Positions 10,997 through 22,083 of a stretch of 64,000 bases of DNA are shown piece after piece; position 1 is the first letter of the stretch, and the number at the start of each line of letters is the position of its first letter. The stretch is taken from NCBI RefSeq assembly GCF_003473485.1, contig NC_053042.1:36546762-36610761 (forward strand), written 5' to 3'. The notes beneath the pieces are model-generated. The model ran no database searches. It was not told the origin of the DNA and was given only the letters and a program-made list of their open reading frames with translations. This DNA comes from Medicago truncatula. Taxonomy: Eukaryota > Streptophyta > Magnoliopsida > Fabales > Fabaceae. Made by a program: the position numbers and the translations under genes.

Positions 10997-12135
10997 GAAC
11001 TTTTGACTCTAATTCTATACTAAATATGTTTTGAATTTTATAACAAAAATAAAGGAGGCAAAAAAAAACCTAGCTTGCCTTTTTGTTTATGTTGATCGTA
11101 CAAACACAGAACATCACAAAAATGGCGGTGACATCAAGGAAATGAAGGGTTTCCTGGCAGTATGAAGAGATAGGTACAATTAATCTCAAGATCAAAGTTG
11201 AAACCTGAAAATTATTGATAATTAATGGTGGCGGTGATGGTACTAACTGGTGCTGCTGTAGAATTTCAATGCTGCAAATGAAAAAAATTAGCTGAATTTG
11301 AGTTTGTATTCAAAAGGATAAGAAATATGGTGCGAAAATAAATGACTAAGGTTGAGAGATTATGAGAATAAAACCCTCCTCTTCTCACAGGGGTATTTCT
11401 CTTACCTTCATTTCATTCCCCTTCTTTGAACTCCCTCCCAACAAAATATTTTTTGACATTAAAAAAAATCAAACACTTGTTGTTGTTCCTTTATAATGCT
11501 AAATACTAGGGTTGTTAATTGGGCGGGCCAGGCCGATTTAGTCTAGTCCGATAAAGCCCAAATCGATTATGTCAAGTCAAACCAACAATAAAAAATTGAC
11601 ATGAATCCACTGCAGTTGAGAAACCATACACGCTATGGGTAATCTCGGCCATTGATTTGAGATCAGACGATTAAGATTACCGATTCATTAAAGCATTTAC
11701 AAATCATCTCATACATCAATTTTAAATCGGACGGTTGAGGTGAGTAATTGTGTCACGCTGTTACGCACCAAATCCATTTCCCAAATCAAACTTAGGGGGA
11801 TGTATTGGGTCAGATCTTAAAATATAATTTTGACATAAAAATTCTTCTATATTTTAAAAGACTATAAAAATATAATGACTTTCCTTCAAAAATAAATATA
11901 TATAATGACTTCTAAATTTTGTAATTTTTAAGATGGGATTTAAAATTGGTCAAAAAAAAAAGGTGGAATTTAATAGATCGAAATGGTAAAAATTTATAAC
12001 GGTTGAAAAAATTACTTATAAATTTATAATTTCCCAAAGGGCCCCCTTGACTATTATCAAATATATTAAAAGTTACAAAACAAAATGCAAATATAATAAT
12101 AAAATAATAATGTGCGGATAAAGAAAAGTATAATC
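10997..12135. other. Upstream region of ARID copy A
   Basis: The 5' leader and promoter of the minus-strand ARID gene should lie in about 10997-11450. The corresponding copy B region is nearly identical except for a deletion of about 45 bases relative to 11229-11275. From about 11510 there is non-coding repeat-like DNA (GGGCGGGCCAGGCC phrase, then a conserved stretch around 11600-11770) that is also present in copy B. Confidence 0.5.
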
Positions 12136-12265
12136 GTCCCAGTGAGATTAGGTCAGCTGCTAGGGACACTGCATTATATATGCAGGGGTTGGGGTTCGAA
12201 CCCCGGACACCCCACTTATTCACCTTAAGAGGTGAATTTCTAGCCACTAGGCTACTTGACAAAAA
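12136..12265 (+). mobile_element. tRNA-derived SINE, shared by both duplication copies
   Basis: A pol III B box (GGGGTTCGAACCCC) lies about 55 bases from the start. A conserved 3' part follows (TTCACCTTAAGAGGTGAAT, then CTAGCCACTAGGCTACTTGAC) and ends in a poly-A run. The direct repeat AAAAGTATAATC lies at 12124-12135 and 12266-12277. The same insertion with the same flanks is in copy B at 37718, so it predates the duplication. It is not a tRNA gene: there is no acceptor stem or cloverleaf. Confidence 0.8.
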
Positions 12266-12650
12266 AAAAGTATAATCAACACAATTGTTTCCAAACACAC
12301 ACACACAGTCATTCTTATATTGTCGATAATATATTTCAATGGTTATAAAGTCTGGCCTGGTTAGGTCAGGTATGCGATGATCAAACTGAGGTGAATGTAT
12401 TGGGTCAAACCTTAAAAAGATTATATAAAAGTCTTATATATTTTAAAAGACAAAGTAAGGTTTTGTAATTTGAAAGATTTTAAAAGATTTAACTCCTAAA
12501 AATTTATAAGATTTGAAATGACAATAAACAACGAAGATTTTTTTTGGATAATAAAATGTTATCAAGTTACTAGTCGTATCCAGGGTTTGTGCCCTGGGCT
12601 TCCTTCTTAGAACTCTTTTCATGTCTCTTAGAAAACAAGGAAGAACTCAC

Positions 12651-12767
12651 ATTTCATCAACATTAGGATAGTAACTTTTGTTGACAAACCAATTGAAGGA
12701 GACTTACAAGGATAAACATCAGGAAGCTCCTCCACTCTTGTCTTCCAGACACCTTCTTGATAAGGAC
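12651..12767 (-). pseudogene. Isolated E2 ubiquitin-conjugating enzyme exon 2
   Basis: The minus strand reads [20 protein letters not shown] then CKSPSIG. A one-base shift precedes a recognisable [10 protein letters not shown] ending at a GTGAGT donor. This is the UBC-fold strand region (canonical [23 protein letters not shown]) of UBC4/5/6-like plant E2 enzymes. There is an extra Glu codon and the frameshift. It lies downstream of the larger E2 pseudogene, so exon 2 exists twice in the ancestral block; copy B has the same relic at 38230-38324. Confidence 0.75.
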
Positions 12768-14302
12768 CTGCGATGCGTCCCAATAAAAGTGAGTGAAACT
12801 GAAAACAACAAAGAGAAGAAGAGAAACCCACTTTTACAATTGTGTTAATCAGAGATACAATTGTGTTATTTGAACATCAAAATAGAGACGTTGTATGTGT
12901 TTCTCTTACTATTTACACACATTTTAAAATTTAACACAAGCCAAATGACACCCGTATTCGACACCAAAATTTGATGTCAAAAAATTGTTTCTCTTAAAGC
13001 TAAGCAGTCATAGATTGAAGTACAATTACAAGACCAGCAGCACTCAGTAGCAGTTGTTGACTGCTGATCCAAATAGATAACACCCCACATTGAATTCAAA
13101 CATATACAATCTATAGTACTAAAGGAAGAACATTTCAATTGGAACAAAGAAAAAGTTGCAATGAAGAGAGCAGCACCATATCAATCATTTTGAGACAAAA
13201 AGGGCAAAAATTTTGTAATATTACAGCCATCAATATCATATCCAACATTAATTACATCATTATAAGCAACATAAGGAGTATGCCATTATTTGTGTATGTC
13301 ATCATTTTATTTTATACAACAAATGTACACAGGATATCATTATTATAAAGCAGTACTGATCAATACATATAAGCAATACAGTGCAAACAGGTCATTCAGC
13401 GTACTTTTTTTCCAAACGAAACATGAAGCAAGAAATTCTTTGATGAGTGATACCACAAAACTGAGAAAGGGTTATAAAAATGTTCATTGAAGAGAGAATC
13501 AGGGTAGAATCTCATCTTAGACTGATAAAAGCAAGATTTTGAAGAGTAGACCAGATGAAGAATGATCCAATAGTTGGAGGTAGAGAGGGAGATCAGGAAA
13601 AAAATATGTCAAATCATGAAGAAAGATTTAAAGGTAGATGATCTATCTTTGGACCTAATACATGACAGGACTGTTGGCATCAAGTGATACATATAAACGA
13701 TCCGACTTAGTAAGAAGACTAGTTGTTGTTTTTTCTTCACCATCTGTGATTGCTTTTTGACAAACGAATCAATGTTGGTCACTTGGTTGCCATAAATTAT
13801 AGGCAGGTCTACATCATTAAATTGAGAAATCTAATTTCCCATTCCCAACCCAAAAAGAAAACATCAATGTTCCAGATCCCAATATTAATACAAACCCAAA
13901 AGCTCATAGCACACAAAACTACGATAAGTGTGTGGATGCTACTTACATGTGTGTTGGCAAGTGAGGACATAAGACATTCATATGCTATTGGTTTCAGCAG
14001 GGATCATTCATGGAAAAAAGTGAATCTTCATCTAGCATTACTTTTGAGTATTATTTGTATGGTATTATGTGGGATGGGAGTTGATGCATTTGATATGGAA
14101 CATAAATCATTTTGCACAATCTTGCGTCATCAAATCTTTATATTTACCAATTGATGATATCTCACCCCAATTGGAATTATATGTAAAATGACAACTTATG
14201 ATCAACAACAATGAAGATCTCATAATTTTAACATAGATTATCTAAATATATTATAACAGCCATTACAGTTTCATTCTGGAGAAACTTAACAAGGATTACT
14301 AC
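12768..14302. other. Duplicated non-coding spacer between E2 remnants
   Basis: Matches 38325-39858 closely. Small open stretches occur at the same places in both copies, but none resembles a known protein and several are shifted between the copies. It could hold 3' parts of the ancestral E2 gene, but I could not find the expected EYCEKYAKPED-type exon. Confidence 0.4.
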
Positions 14303-15872
14303 CTTTAACTTTTTGTTCATATGCAGCACGATCTCACGTCATCAAGGAAGCAGCATCACCATTCAGTGGATCTGATGCATTGGGGTATATAAGAAGCTGA
14401 GCAAGAGACACTTCACACACATTAACAAGATCCGAGTAAAAATAAGAAAAATGTAAGTTAGCAAAAATAACAATCAAACAAGGTTGAATCAAATGCATAG
14501 CAAGTGCACTTTTAGTAATATTCATTACCAACATTATATGTAAGGTAAAGGTTGTTAATAATGCTTACCAAACATAGGATTCCAAGTCTGGCTAATAACA
14601 TCTAAACAAACTGAACCAGACCTGAATATCAAAGAAAAAGGTTTTGATCAGCTGTTGAGTGTAGCAATTTATTTGAGCAACAGCCAATAGACCTGAATAT
14701 CTTCCATGCACTTTCTTCATAAGGACTTGGAATGAATCTGAATAAAAGTGAGTTAAAACCATGTAGCACCGATTCTTCAGATTAAAGGCATGTCCATTGT
14801 CCGACACCAAGACGACACTAACACACGTGGTTATATTCTATGAGGCACAGACAGTCGACATGACATAATTGAATGTAATCACATGTGTCAATGTCGTGTT
14901 GGTGTTGGGCAAAGAGAAAAAAAACCACTTCAGTTCCACCTTTAAAGTCGCAGTTGTGTTATTTGTGTTAGAATTTCTTCTAATATTTTGTGGGCTGCAA
15001 TCAATTGTTGGTTTAGGTTTTAGTAAAAATGGACTGATGTTGTGATTCGTTTGATGATGCTTATGCCCTAATGAAAGTGATTAATAGATAATGGGATTTT
15101 TGGGCACTTAATCTGATTTGTGTAGAAACATAGTGTAGGCCCAAACACTAGGCCCATGATGGGTAGTACCTAGGGTTGCATGGTTATAAATAGAGAGGCT
15201 AGGTCCCCTTTGCCATCACTCTGACTATTTCGCTCATTAGTGGTTTGCCCCATTGAAAACCCTAAGGTTGGAGCATGTGAAAGGCAAAGGAAGACTCCTA
15301 TCTCAAATCTCGGCGAAGTCCGGATAATCATGGTTTCATCAAGTAAGTGTGTTCTAATTTCATATAATAAATCGATCTATGTCATTTTAATTCTTATAAT
15401 TTGAGCATCATGGATATATTCTATGAAGCACAGACACTGACACACATAGTTATATTCTATAATTGAATGTAATCACATGTGTCAGTGTCGTGTCGTGTCG
15501 GTGTTGGACAACAGACATCGTGTCGGTGTTGGACAACAGACACGCCTTCAATTAGAAGTGTTGATGCTATACAGGTGAAAACAAAGAGAAGAAAAACCCA
15601 CTTCAGTTCCACCTTTAAAGTCACAGTTGTGTTCTTTGAGAATCAAAATACAGACACTGTATGTGACACCTTATTTACTCACATTTCAAAAATAATACAA
15701 AAACCAAAGAACACCGAATTTGACATCAAAATGCAATTCATCTTCATTGAGGAAAATGGGCAAACAATCAATGAGCAAGAAACTTACTGTGTGTAACTTA
15801 GGTCGATGAAATTCAAGAAAAAACTGTTGCATGACATCATTGATCATCTTCACCTTGTAATCACTCATCATC
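14303..15872 (-). pseudogene. E2 ubiquitin-conjugating enzyme pseudogene, copy A
   Basis: The exons recognisable in order on the minus strand match plant UBC4/5/6-like E2s. Exon 15872-15788 encodes MMSDYKVKMINDV...FHRPK. An exon 2 stub near 14760-14700 is heavily deleted. Exon 14621-14569 encodes SGSVCLDVISQTWNPMF, with the thioester cysteine. Exon 14431-14303 encodes [18 protein letters not shown]...DPLNG. It is dead: exon 4 has a TGA at 14334-14336 where copy B has CGA, its acceptor CAG has become CGG, exon 2 is truncated, an LTR-like insertion sits between exons, and the first (MSSPSKRREMD-type) and last exons are missing. E2 enzymes carry ubiquitin from E1 to E3 through that cysteine. Confidence 0.85.
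14966..15420. mobile_element. LTR-like insertion in E2 pseudogene copy A
   Basis: This 455-bp stretch is absent from copy B. It starts TGTTAG and ends ATCA, has a TATAAATAG box near 15187, and reads like a short LTR. No target duplication was found. Instead, homologous E2-intron sequence lies on both sides (about 14815-14965 and 15421-15650), so the event was more complex than a simple insertion. The right flank includes a GTGTCGGTGTTGGACAACAG-type minisatellite. Confidence 0.4.
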
Positions 15873-15925
15873 CTGCTTCATAACAACCCAATTACAAAAA
15901 CATTAGAAGATTCAGAGGAAGAAGA

Positions 15926-16150
15926 AAAATCTGTTTGAAATCAGGAAAGAAAATAAATACAAAGACAGCAAAATTCCAAAAAAAAATTCTCTTCGAAATC
16001 AGAAACAAAAAATGCATGTTTCGGTGTTTGTTTATCTTTGTACAGTAGAGTACAGTAGTGACTAGTGACTATGTCCAAACGAGAAGGTTTTCACTTTTGG
16101 TGATATATATTTATTTATTTATTTATTTTCATTTTTCATCGAGTAGATGA
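15926..16150. other. Spacer after duplication copy A
   Basis: AT-rich, with a TTTA tandem run near 16110-16130. Nothing coding was seen. Confidence 0.3.
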
Positions 16151-16159
16151 ATATTTAAA

Positions 16160-16334
16160 GGGTTCTATTAAACGGTGAATCCGGACACTGATTAAGGAAA
16201 CCAACAAAAGGAAGATTTAAATTAAAAAGAAATAATTTTTAAACTTTTAATGAGTTGAATGTACAAATATCAATATGATGATATTACATTTGCTTTCTTA
16301 ACGGGAGCTTCCGGAGCACCGGTTAACATTACCC
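16160..16334. mobile_element. Small Mutator-type MITE
   Basis: The imperfect inverted ends read GGGTTCTATTAAACGGTGAATCCGG and GGGTAATGTTAACCGGTGCTCCGG on opposite strands. Perfect 9-bp direct repeats, ATATTTAAA, flank the element at 16151-16159 and 16335-16343. Length 175 bp; non-coding. Confidence 0.85.
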
Positions 16335-16343
16335 ATATTTAAA

Positions 16344-18290
16344 AGTGTAGTGTATGAAATTAAAAGTTCTTGATATTTACCCACTACATTACTTTAAGTT
16401 ATTGTGGGCGAGTTTCTACTTTATTTTTTGTGGAAGTCGGGGTTTGAACCCCGAATCTTACATATTTTATGCATTATTTATATCATTTGAGTTTTTACCC
16501 TTTAAACACAATTAATTAATTCCCTAAAAAACACAATTAATTAGTAAAATAACTCATTCAAATTGTCCTTTCAAAAAAAAAAACTCATTCAAATTTGCTT
16601 CAAGACAGCAAACCATACACAACAATATTGTGCATTAAACGAGTGCATTAAAACATGTTTAACCACATTAATTTATATGCATTAAATGTGTTTTTTTATT
16701 GTCAAGAAAAAAGATTGAAAATGTGGCTTTTAAATAAGACTTATAACTTATAAGTGTCTCATAAGCTTAGCTCAATTGGAAGGGACATTGAATAATAAAT
16801 GAAAAAGGAGAATTTTTAGCCACTAAAATACTTGACAAAAAAAATAAATAAGACTTATAAGTAAAGATATTTACTCCCTCAAAAAAAAGTAAAGATATTT
16901 ACACCAAAAAAAAAAAATATGTCTATAAAAAGTTTGAGGTATGTGGTTCAAACTTTAAAGAATTAGTAAAAATTAATCTAACAACAAATATAACCACTTT
17001 CTGCTCCCTTCTATTTCATATTATTAGGTTCAAATATAATCACTTTCTGCTCCCTTCTATTTTATTTTAATACCTTAATACTCGCTGCTTTTTCTATTTG
17101 TAATGTTGTTATTTTACTTTTTAATATTTTACTCTTTTATATTTTCTTTTGGTGCTTAGATTTGGTTTTTCTTTATTTATTTTATTTATACTTGACAAGG
17201 AAACAAATCGGTAGGCAAGAAGAAATGCATCACATTTTCACAAAACGTTTGAATTGAGATCAAACTCAAAGTGGTTTTTTACTTTGGAGTGATAATAATG
17301 AAAAGAATAATGATATTTGTACAACCATTTTTGTGATAATTTTAAGACAATCTTCTTATTCACTCTTCTTATTGGTCAACGAAAATCATTTAATGCTCTT
17401 TAGATTGGAGACTTTTTTTTTCCTTTCTCATATCCAATTTCAAATGCAAATATAAGATAGCATCTTATATATGGGATGTAGTGGCTCAGATGGTAGATAA
17501 AAAAAATATATATAACATTTTATATAAGCATATTTTCTCTAACAAGCTCCACAGATATTTGAATTCTCTTTAACTTACTAGAACCTAAATAAACTGCTTT
17601 AATGAATTGTTTTAATACAGTTTCATATTTTTTTTTAATAGTTTGTTATCAACAAAAAAAGAAGAAGAATTGTTTTACTAGCAAATAAAGAAATTAATAT
17701 ATAGTTTAAACAACGGCACTGCTATATATTCCGAGTGGTTGGTAAATTATTGTCGCGATATTAAACATTATCCTTTAAAGCATAAAAAATAAAGTACATT
17801 TGATAAGAAGCATTGGTAAACATAACTAATATGTTAATACACCTCAATATGACTAATACATGAATCAAATAATTGAATTCAAATGATTAACAAGCTCTCT
17901 AAAGACATATTGTATGAAAACACGCACACTCCTCATCATCTAAATAAAACTTGCTTATTGGGTGTATTGCTTAGTCACTCATTCATGTTAGCATTTTTTT
18001 TTTCCAATAAGTTTCAACACATATTAAATTACATACATTATACATATTTTTCCTTCAAAAAAAATGCATTATACATATTTAAATTTGTCATTTATTTTGA
18101 TTGATTTATGGTGAAAAATAGCCAAAAATATTTAACGTGCAAGGTGCAAATTAGCCAAATTTTCTTCTTATTTTTAAATGCTAATAATTCCAATAGTTTT
18201 CCTAATAAATGCATTACTAACTATTTAACCATTAAATTTAGCATATTTCCTCACTTTTTATATTTTACGATCCATTAATCAAGCAATTGC
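16344..18290. other. AT-rich intergenic DNA with SINE debris
   Basis: Scraps of the tRNA-type SINE are visible: GGGGTTTGAACCCC near 16439, and TTAGCCACTAAAATACTTGAC near 16817. A direct repeat of ATAATCACTTTCTGCTCCCTTCTATTT lies around 16990 and 17035. No gene was recognised. Confidence 0.5.
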
Positions 18291-18306
18291 TTATGTGATT
18301 TTTATT
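18291..18306. repeat. LINE target-site duplication, left
   Basis: TTATGTGATTTTTATT, identical to 22068-22083. It directly abuts the poly-T run (poly-A tail of the minus-strand LINE). Confidence 0.92.
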
Positions 18307-18455
18307 TTTTTTTTTTTTTTTTTTTGAACAAGCCAAAATGAGATATATATTAACAACAAAAAGTCTTGCTCTCAAGCACAAGGAGTGCATTAAGAAGCAA
18401 AACAAAGTTTACAACAATAAAACTTGTCTGAAATTAAAAAAGGAGAAAAAAACCT

Positions 18456-19481
18456 TCAGCCTATCCCTAAACACAGAAGGGGATGCTGCCACCATAAATG
18501 ATAACCAAAAGGAAAGCACACATTTTTAGCTTTCAACCAACGAAGAGAGTACATCTTAACCTTTTCCAAAAGCTGCATCATCGAGTTGGCTTTGTTCTCA
18601 AAGACTCTTTGATTTCTTTCATTCCAAATTACCCAAATGCAACAGAGCCAAAGTAGATGTAGAAAAGATCGACGAGGAGCATAACCACCTGAAGAGTAAA
18701 TAAATTGCTGAAAATGATCTGTAGCTTGATAAGGATCCACTGAGTAAACACCAATCCAGGACTTTACAAGTTTCCAAAGATTGCCAAAAAAATTACAATG
18801 AATGATTAAGTGATCTAAAGTTTCTTGTTGACCACAACCTGAAACACACAACTGATTTTCAACAGAAATAACACCACGACGCATTAAGTTGTCCTTTGTC
18901 GGCCATCTATTGCGGATGAGACGCCATGCGCAAATAGAAACTTTTAACGGAACATTTTTGTGCCATGGTGCACTCAAAACAACATCATCATCGTGTGTCA
19001 CCTGCCTCATAAGCATATGATATGCTCCACGAACCGTGAATCCAGCTATTATGTCCGGTCGCCAAAGGCACACATCTGTCTCAGATTCCTGCAAAGTAAC
19101 GTTAGACACCAAATTCCTAATCTCCACCACTAACTCCTCCTCCCAGGCAAACAATCTACGTCTCCACCTCCAAGCCACCCCATTCTCTCCCCAACCTAAT
19201 GCATGCATGGCCCCCACCGTCAAATCCTTGTGAACTGATAAATCAAAAAGTCTCCTAAACCTCTCCATCAACGACACATTCCCCACCCAAACATCGAACC
19301 AAAAATAAGTGTTAAAACCGTTACCTAGACGATTTAAAATATTAGCTTCAAACCAGCTTTCTCCCTCAACACCTATCCCCTCTCGAATTTTAACAATCTC
19401 CTTCCACCACGTCGACCCCAACCTACCTCCCTCTCTAAGCCGCCCTCTCTCCTCTCCATAACGGGACAATAAAACTCTAAA
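18456..19481 (-). pseudogene. LINE ORF2 3' part, zf-RVT zinc-binding domain
   Basis: Continues the reverse transcriptase frame after a single TAG at 19482-19484. It reads FRVLLSRYGEERGRL, where LINEs usually have W-[YF]-R-V-L. Landmarks are the zf-RVT region APWHKNVPLKVSICAWRL, WPTKDNLMRRGVI, CVSGCG and ETLDHLIIHCNFFGNLW, then LWLCCIWVIWNERNQRVF. The frame runs to a natural-looking stop near the poly-A tail. It is likely a nucleic-acid-binding part of the ORF2 protein. Confidence 0.9.
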
Positions 19482-21428
19482 CTACAACCCGTCTCTATCC
19501 ACTAAACACCTCCAACACCATTTAGCAAGAAGAGCAGTGTTAAACTCTTTCAATCTCCTTACCCCCAAGCCACCAACCTCCTTACTCATGCAAACGGAAT
19601 TCCAATCAACCCAAGCAATTTTCCTATTATCCTCACCCCCTCCCCAAAAAAAATTAATAAAAATAGATTCGATGGAAGAGATTATACCTGCGGGAGCTCT
19701 GAAAAAGGATAGGGCGTAGACAGGCAATGAAGACAGGACGGATTTAAGGAGAATCAAACGGCCCCCATACGACAAATTTCTGCTTTTCCAATCAGACAGC
19801 CTAGATTTTATACGATGAATAACCGGCTCCCAAAACGATAACCGTCTAGGATCTCCACCTATGGGTAGGCCAAGGTAAATGAAAGGAATGCGGCCCACTT
19901 TGCACGATAAAATAGAAGCAGCCTCATACAACCACGAATCCTCAATGTTTATACCAAACAAACAACTCTTATGATAGTTTACCTTCAGCCCAGACATATT
20001 TTCAAAAATAACCAAAACAGCCCTCAAAGCTCGGATATTCGCCCAATTCTTAACACCTATCAGAAGAGTGTCATCAGCGAATTGCAAGTGAGAAAGGGTA
20101 GTAGGAGTATGCGTCCCAATAGAGTAACCCGTAAACAGATTCGAGTTCACCGCCGAGGTCATCAAAACATTCAAACCTTCTGCTGCAAGAAGAAAGAGAA
20201 AAGGGGAAAGTGGATCACCTTGACGTAGTCCCCGTTTCATTTGAAATTCTTCCGTTGGACTGCCATTCACCAACACCGACACAGTGGCTGTAGAAACACA
20301 TTCCTTCATCCACTTCCTCCATAAAGAAGGGAAAGACATTCTCCCCATAACATCATCTAAATAACCCCAATCAACTGAATCATACGCTTTTTCAAAATCA
20401 ACCTTAAACAAAAGCATATCTTTCTTCTTTTTACGAGCCTCATCAACCGCTTCATTTGCAATAAGAATGCCATCCAAAATCTGTCTGTCCTTCACAAAAG
20501 CTGATTGAGTTTCAGAAACAACCTTCCACAACACTTGTCTCAAGCGATTAGCCAACAATTTTGCCAAAATTTTATATAAGCATCCAATTAAAGCAATGGG
20601 GCGAAAATCATTCAGTCGTTGAGGACAATCAATCTTAGGAATAAGAGCAATGAAGGAGCTGTTTATCCCTTTTGACAAATGACTGTTGCGGTGAAACTCT
20701 GAAATGAACCTCATAATGTCATGTTTCAATTCAAACCAAAAATCTTTAATAAAACCAAGATGAATACCATCCGGACCAGGACTCTTGAAGCTGTCACAGT
20801 CCCATAAAGCCGCCTTTACCTCCGTTTCACTAAACGGATGAATCAAAAAATTCCCATCCATTGTCGACAACCTACGAAAATGTAAGTCATCCACTCTTGG
20901 TCTGTCATGATGTAGCGCTTGGAAATGAGTTTGAAAATGACCAAACACTGCTGCACGAACATTGTCAACACCCTCTATGATGTTACCATCCACTGTAACG
21001 GAAGAAATGGCATTCCGACGATGTCTACCAGACATAATCGCATGAAAATATTTTGAATTGGCATCCCCTTCACGAAGCCATAATGACCGAGATTGTTGCC
21101 AAGAAATGCTCGCATTAGCCCTCGAAAAAGAATGAAGGTCAATAGATAAAGTATGCAAGTCATTTACTTCTTCCTCTGATAAATCATCCACCTCACCCTT
21201 AGAATCCAAATCATCTATCTGAGTTTTTAAAGACTTGATCTTGCTAGGTAAATTGTGAGTATGAGTTAGATGCCAATCTTTAAGATCAACTTTTATCCTC
21301 TTCAATTTTTCCTTTAAAATGTGTCCTCCCCAACCATCTACATGATAAGACTGTAACTTAGAACGAACAAAAACTTGATAACCCGGAACATCAGCCCAGC
21401 ATTTCAACATCCTCACCGGTTTCGGCCC
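19482..21428 (-). pseudogene. LINE ORF2 reverse transcriptase
   Basis: A long open stretch encoding an L1-type reverse transcriptase. It has the fingers motif (SPGPDGIHLGFIKDFW), DFRPIALIGCLYKILAKLLA, DRQILDGILIANE, the first catalytic Asp block VDFEKAYDSVDW, GLRQGDPLSPFLF, and the catalytic LQFADDTLLIG. All core catalytic residues look intact. It begins after a TAG at 21429-21431 (context DDLN-stop-GPKPVRML, where plant LINEs read N-W-GPKPFR). It ends at a TAG at 19482. Both stops look like TGG-to-TAG changes. Confidence 0.95.
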
Positions 21429-22067
21429 CTAGTTAAGATCATCAACTGATAAAACCAAAGGACAGTGATCGGATAAACCGCGTAAAGAAGCAATTTGCAA
21501 GCAATAAGGCCACTTTGCACACCACTCCTCCGAAAGCAAAAATCTGTCTAACCGACTCATGGAATTGCCATCCCCCTTGTACCAAGTAAAGCTTCTGCCA
21601 TGCAGAGGAAGATCAACCAAAACGTTGCTATCAATGAAAGTATTAAAAGGGACGCAATCAAAGGATTGAATCGCAACCCCCCGTGACTTTCTTTCATCCA
21701 TAGTGCGGACCGCGTTGAAATCACCACATAGACAAACATTTTTACCCACCAACCGCTGAAGATATACGGATAAAGAATTCCATAACAACTGTTTCGCACC
21801 ATTATCACACGGAGCATAAATATTAAAAATAAAGAATTCATCATCTGAACTAATAAACCGACCATGAATTATTAACACATGCTCCATGCTAACCGAAGAC
21901 CACACTTCAACAACCTCAATGTCCCATATAATTAACAAACCCCCAGACGCCCCCACAGCCGGTCGGAAAGAATAAGAATGAGGTGAAGAACCCCATAGAG
22001 CTACCGATAAAAAATCGTCTATTACTGACATCTTCGTTTCTTGCAAACAAACAATGGAAGGACATTT
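21429..22067 (-). pseudogene. LINE ORF2 endonuclease, 5'-truncated
   Basis: An apurinic endonuclease-like (EEP) domain missing its N-terminus. The visible landmarks are CLQETK (catalytic Glu), IFNIYAPCD, VCLCGDFNAV (catalytic D-x-N), FTWYKGDG, SRLDRFLLS and the terminal LSDHCPLVL with the SDH motif. The frame opens directly from the truncation point with no start of its own. Confidence 0.9.
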
Positions 22068-22083
22068 TTATGTGATTTTTATT
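22068..22083. repeat. LINE target-site duplication, right
   Basis: TTATGTGATTTTTATT, identical to 18291-18306. Confidence 0.92.

Larger units (their letters stand above)
6745..15925. repeat. Segmental duplication, copy A
   Basis: This block and 33485-41092 match at near-sequence level along their length in the same orientation, including exons, introns, spacers and a shared SINE. Similarity begins near the CAGTGATTAGTG phrase (about 6751 and 33488). It fades just after the E2 exon, past the phrase ACCCAATTACAAAAACATTAGA. Copy A is longer because it carries an 810-bp foldback element, an Au SINE and a 455-bp LTR-like insertion that copy B lacks. The 3' flank of ARID copy A (6745-7302) holds no other gene. 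Confidence 0.93.
18307..22067 (-). mobile_element. Young 5'-truncated L1-type LINE
   Basis: A minus-strand non-LTR retrotransposon, with its poly-A tail at 18307-18325 and perfect 16-bp target duplications on both sides. The 5' end stops inside the endonuclease domain, just before KCPSIVCLQETK, so the gag-like ORF1 and the start of the endonuclease are missing. This is typical of aborted target-primed reverse transcription. The remaining roughly 1,200 codons are one frame interrupted by only two stop codons. It is inserted between duplication copy A and the SHMT-like gene. Confidence 0.95.

Noticed and set aside
12189-12206. Possible tRNA gene (GGGGTTCGAACCCC B-box-like arm)
   Set aside because: No acceptor stem or anticodon arm fits. 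The surrounding sequence is a SINE with poly-A and target duplication, repeated at 37718.
15479-15796. A 105-codon plus-strand open stretch
   Set aside because: It begins in a GTGTCGGTGTTGGACAACAG minisatellite and runs antisense through an E2 pseudogene exon.
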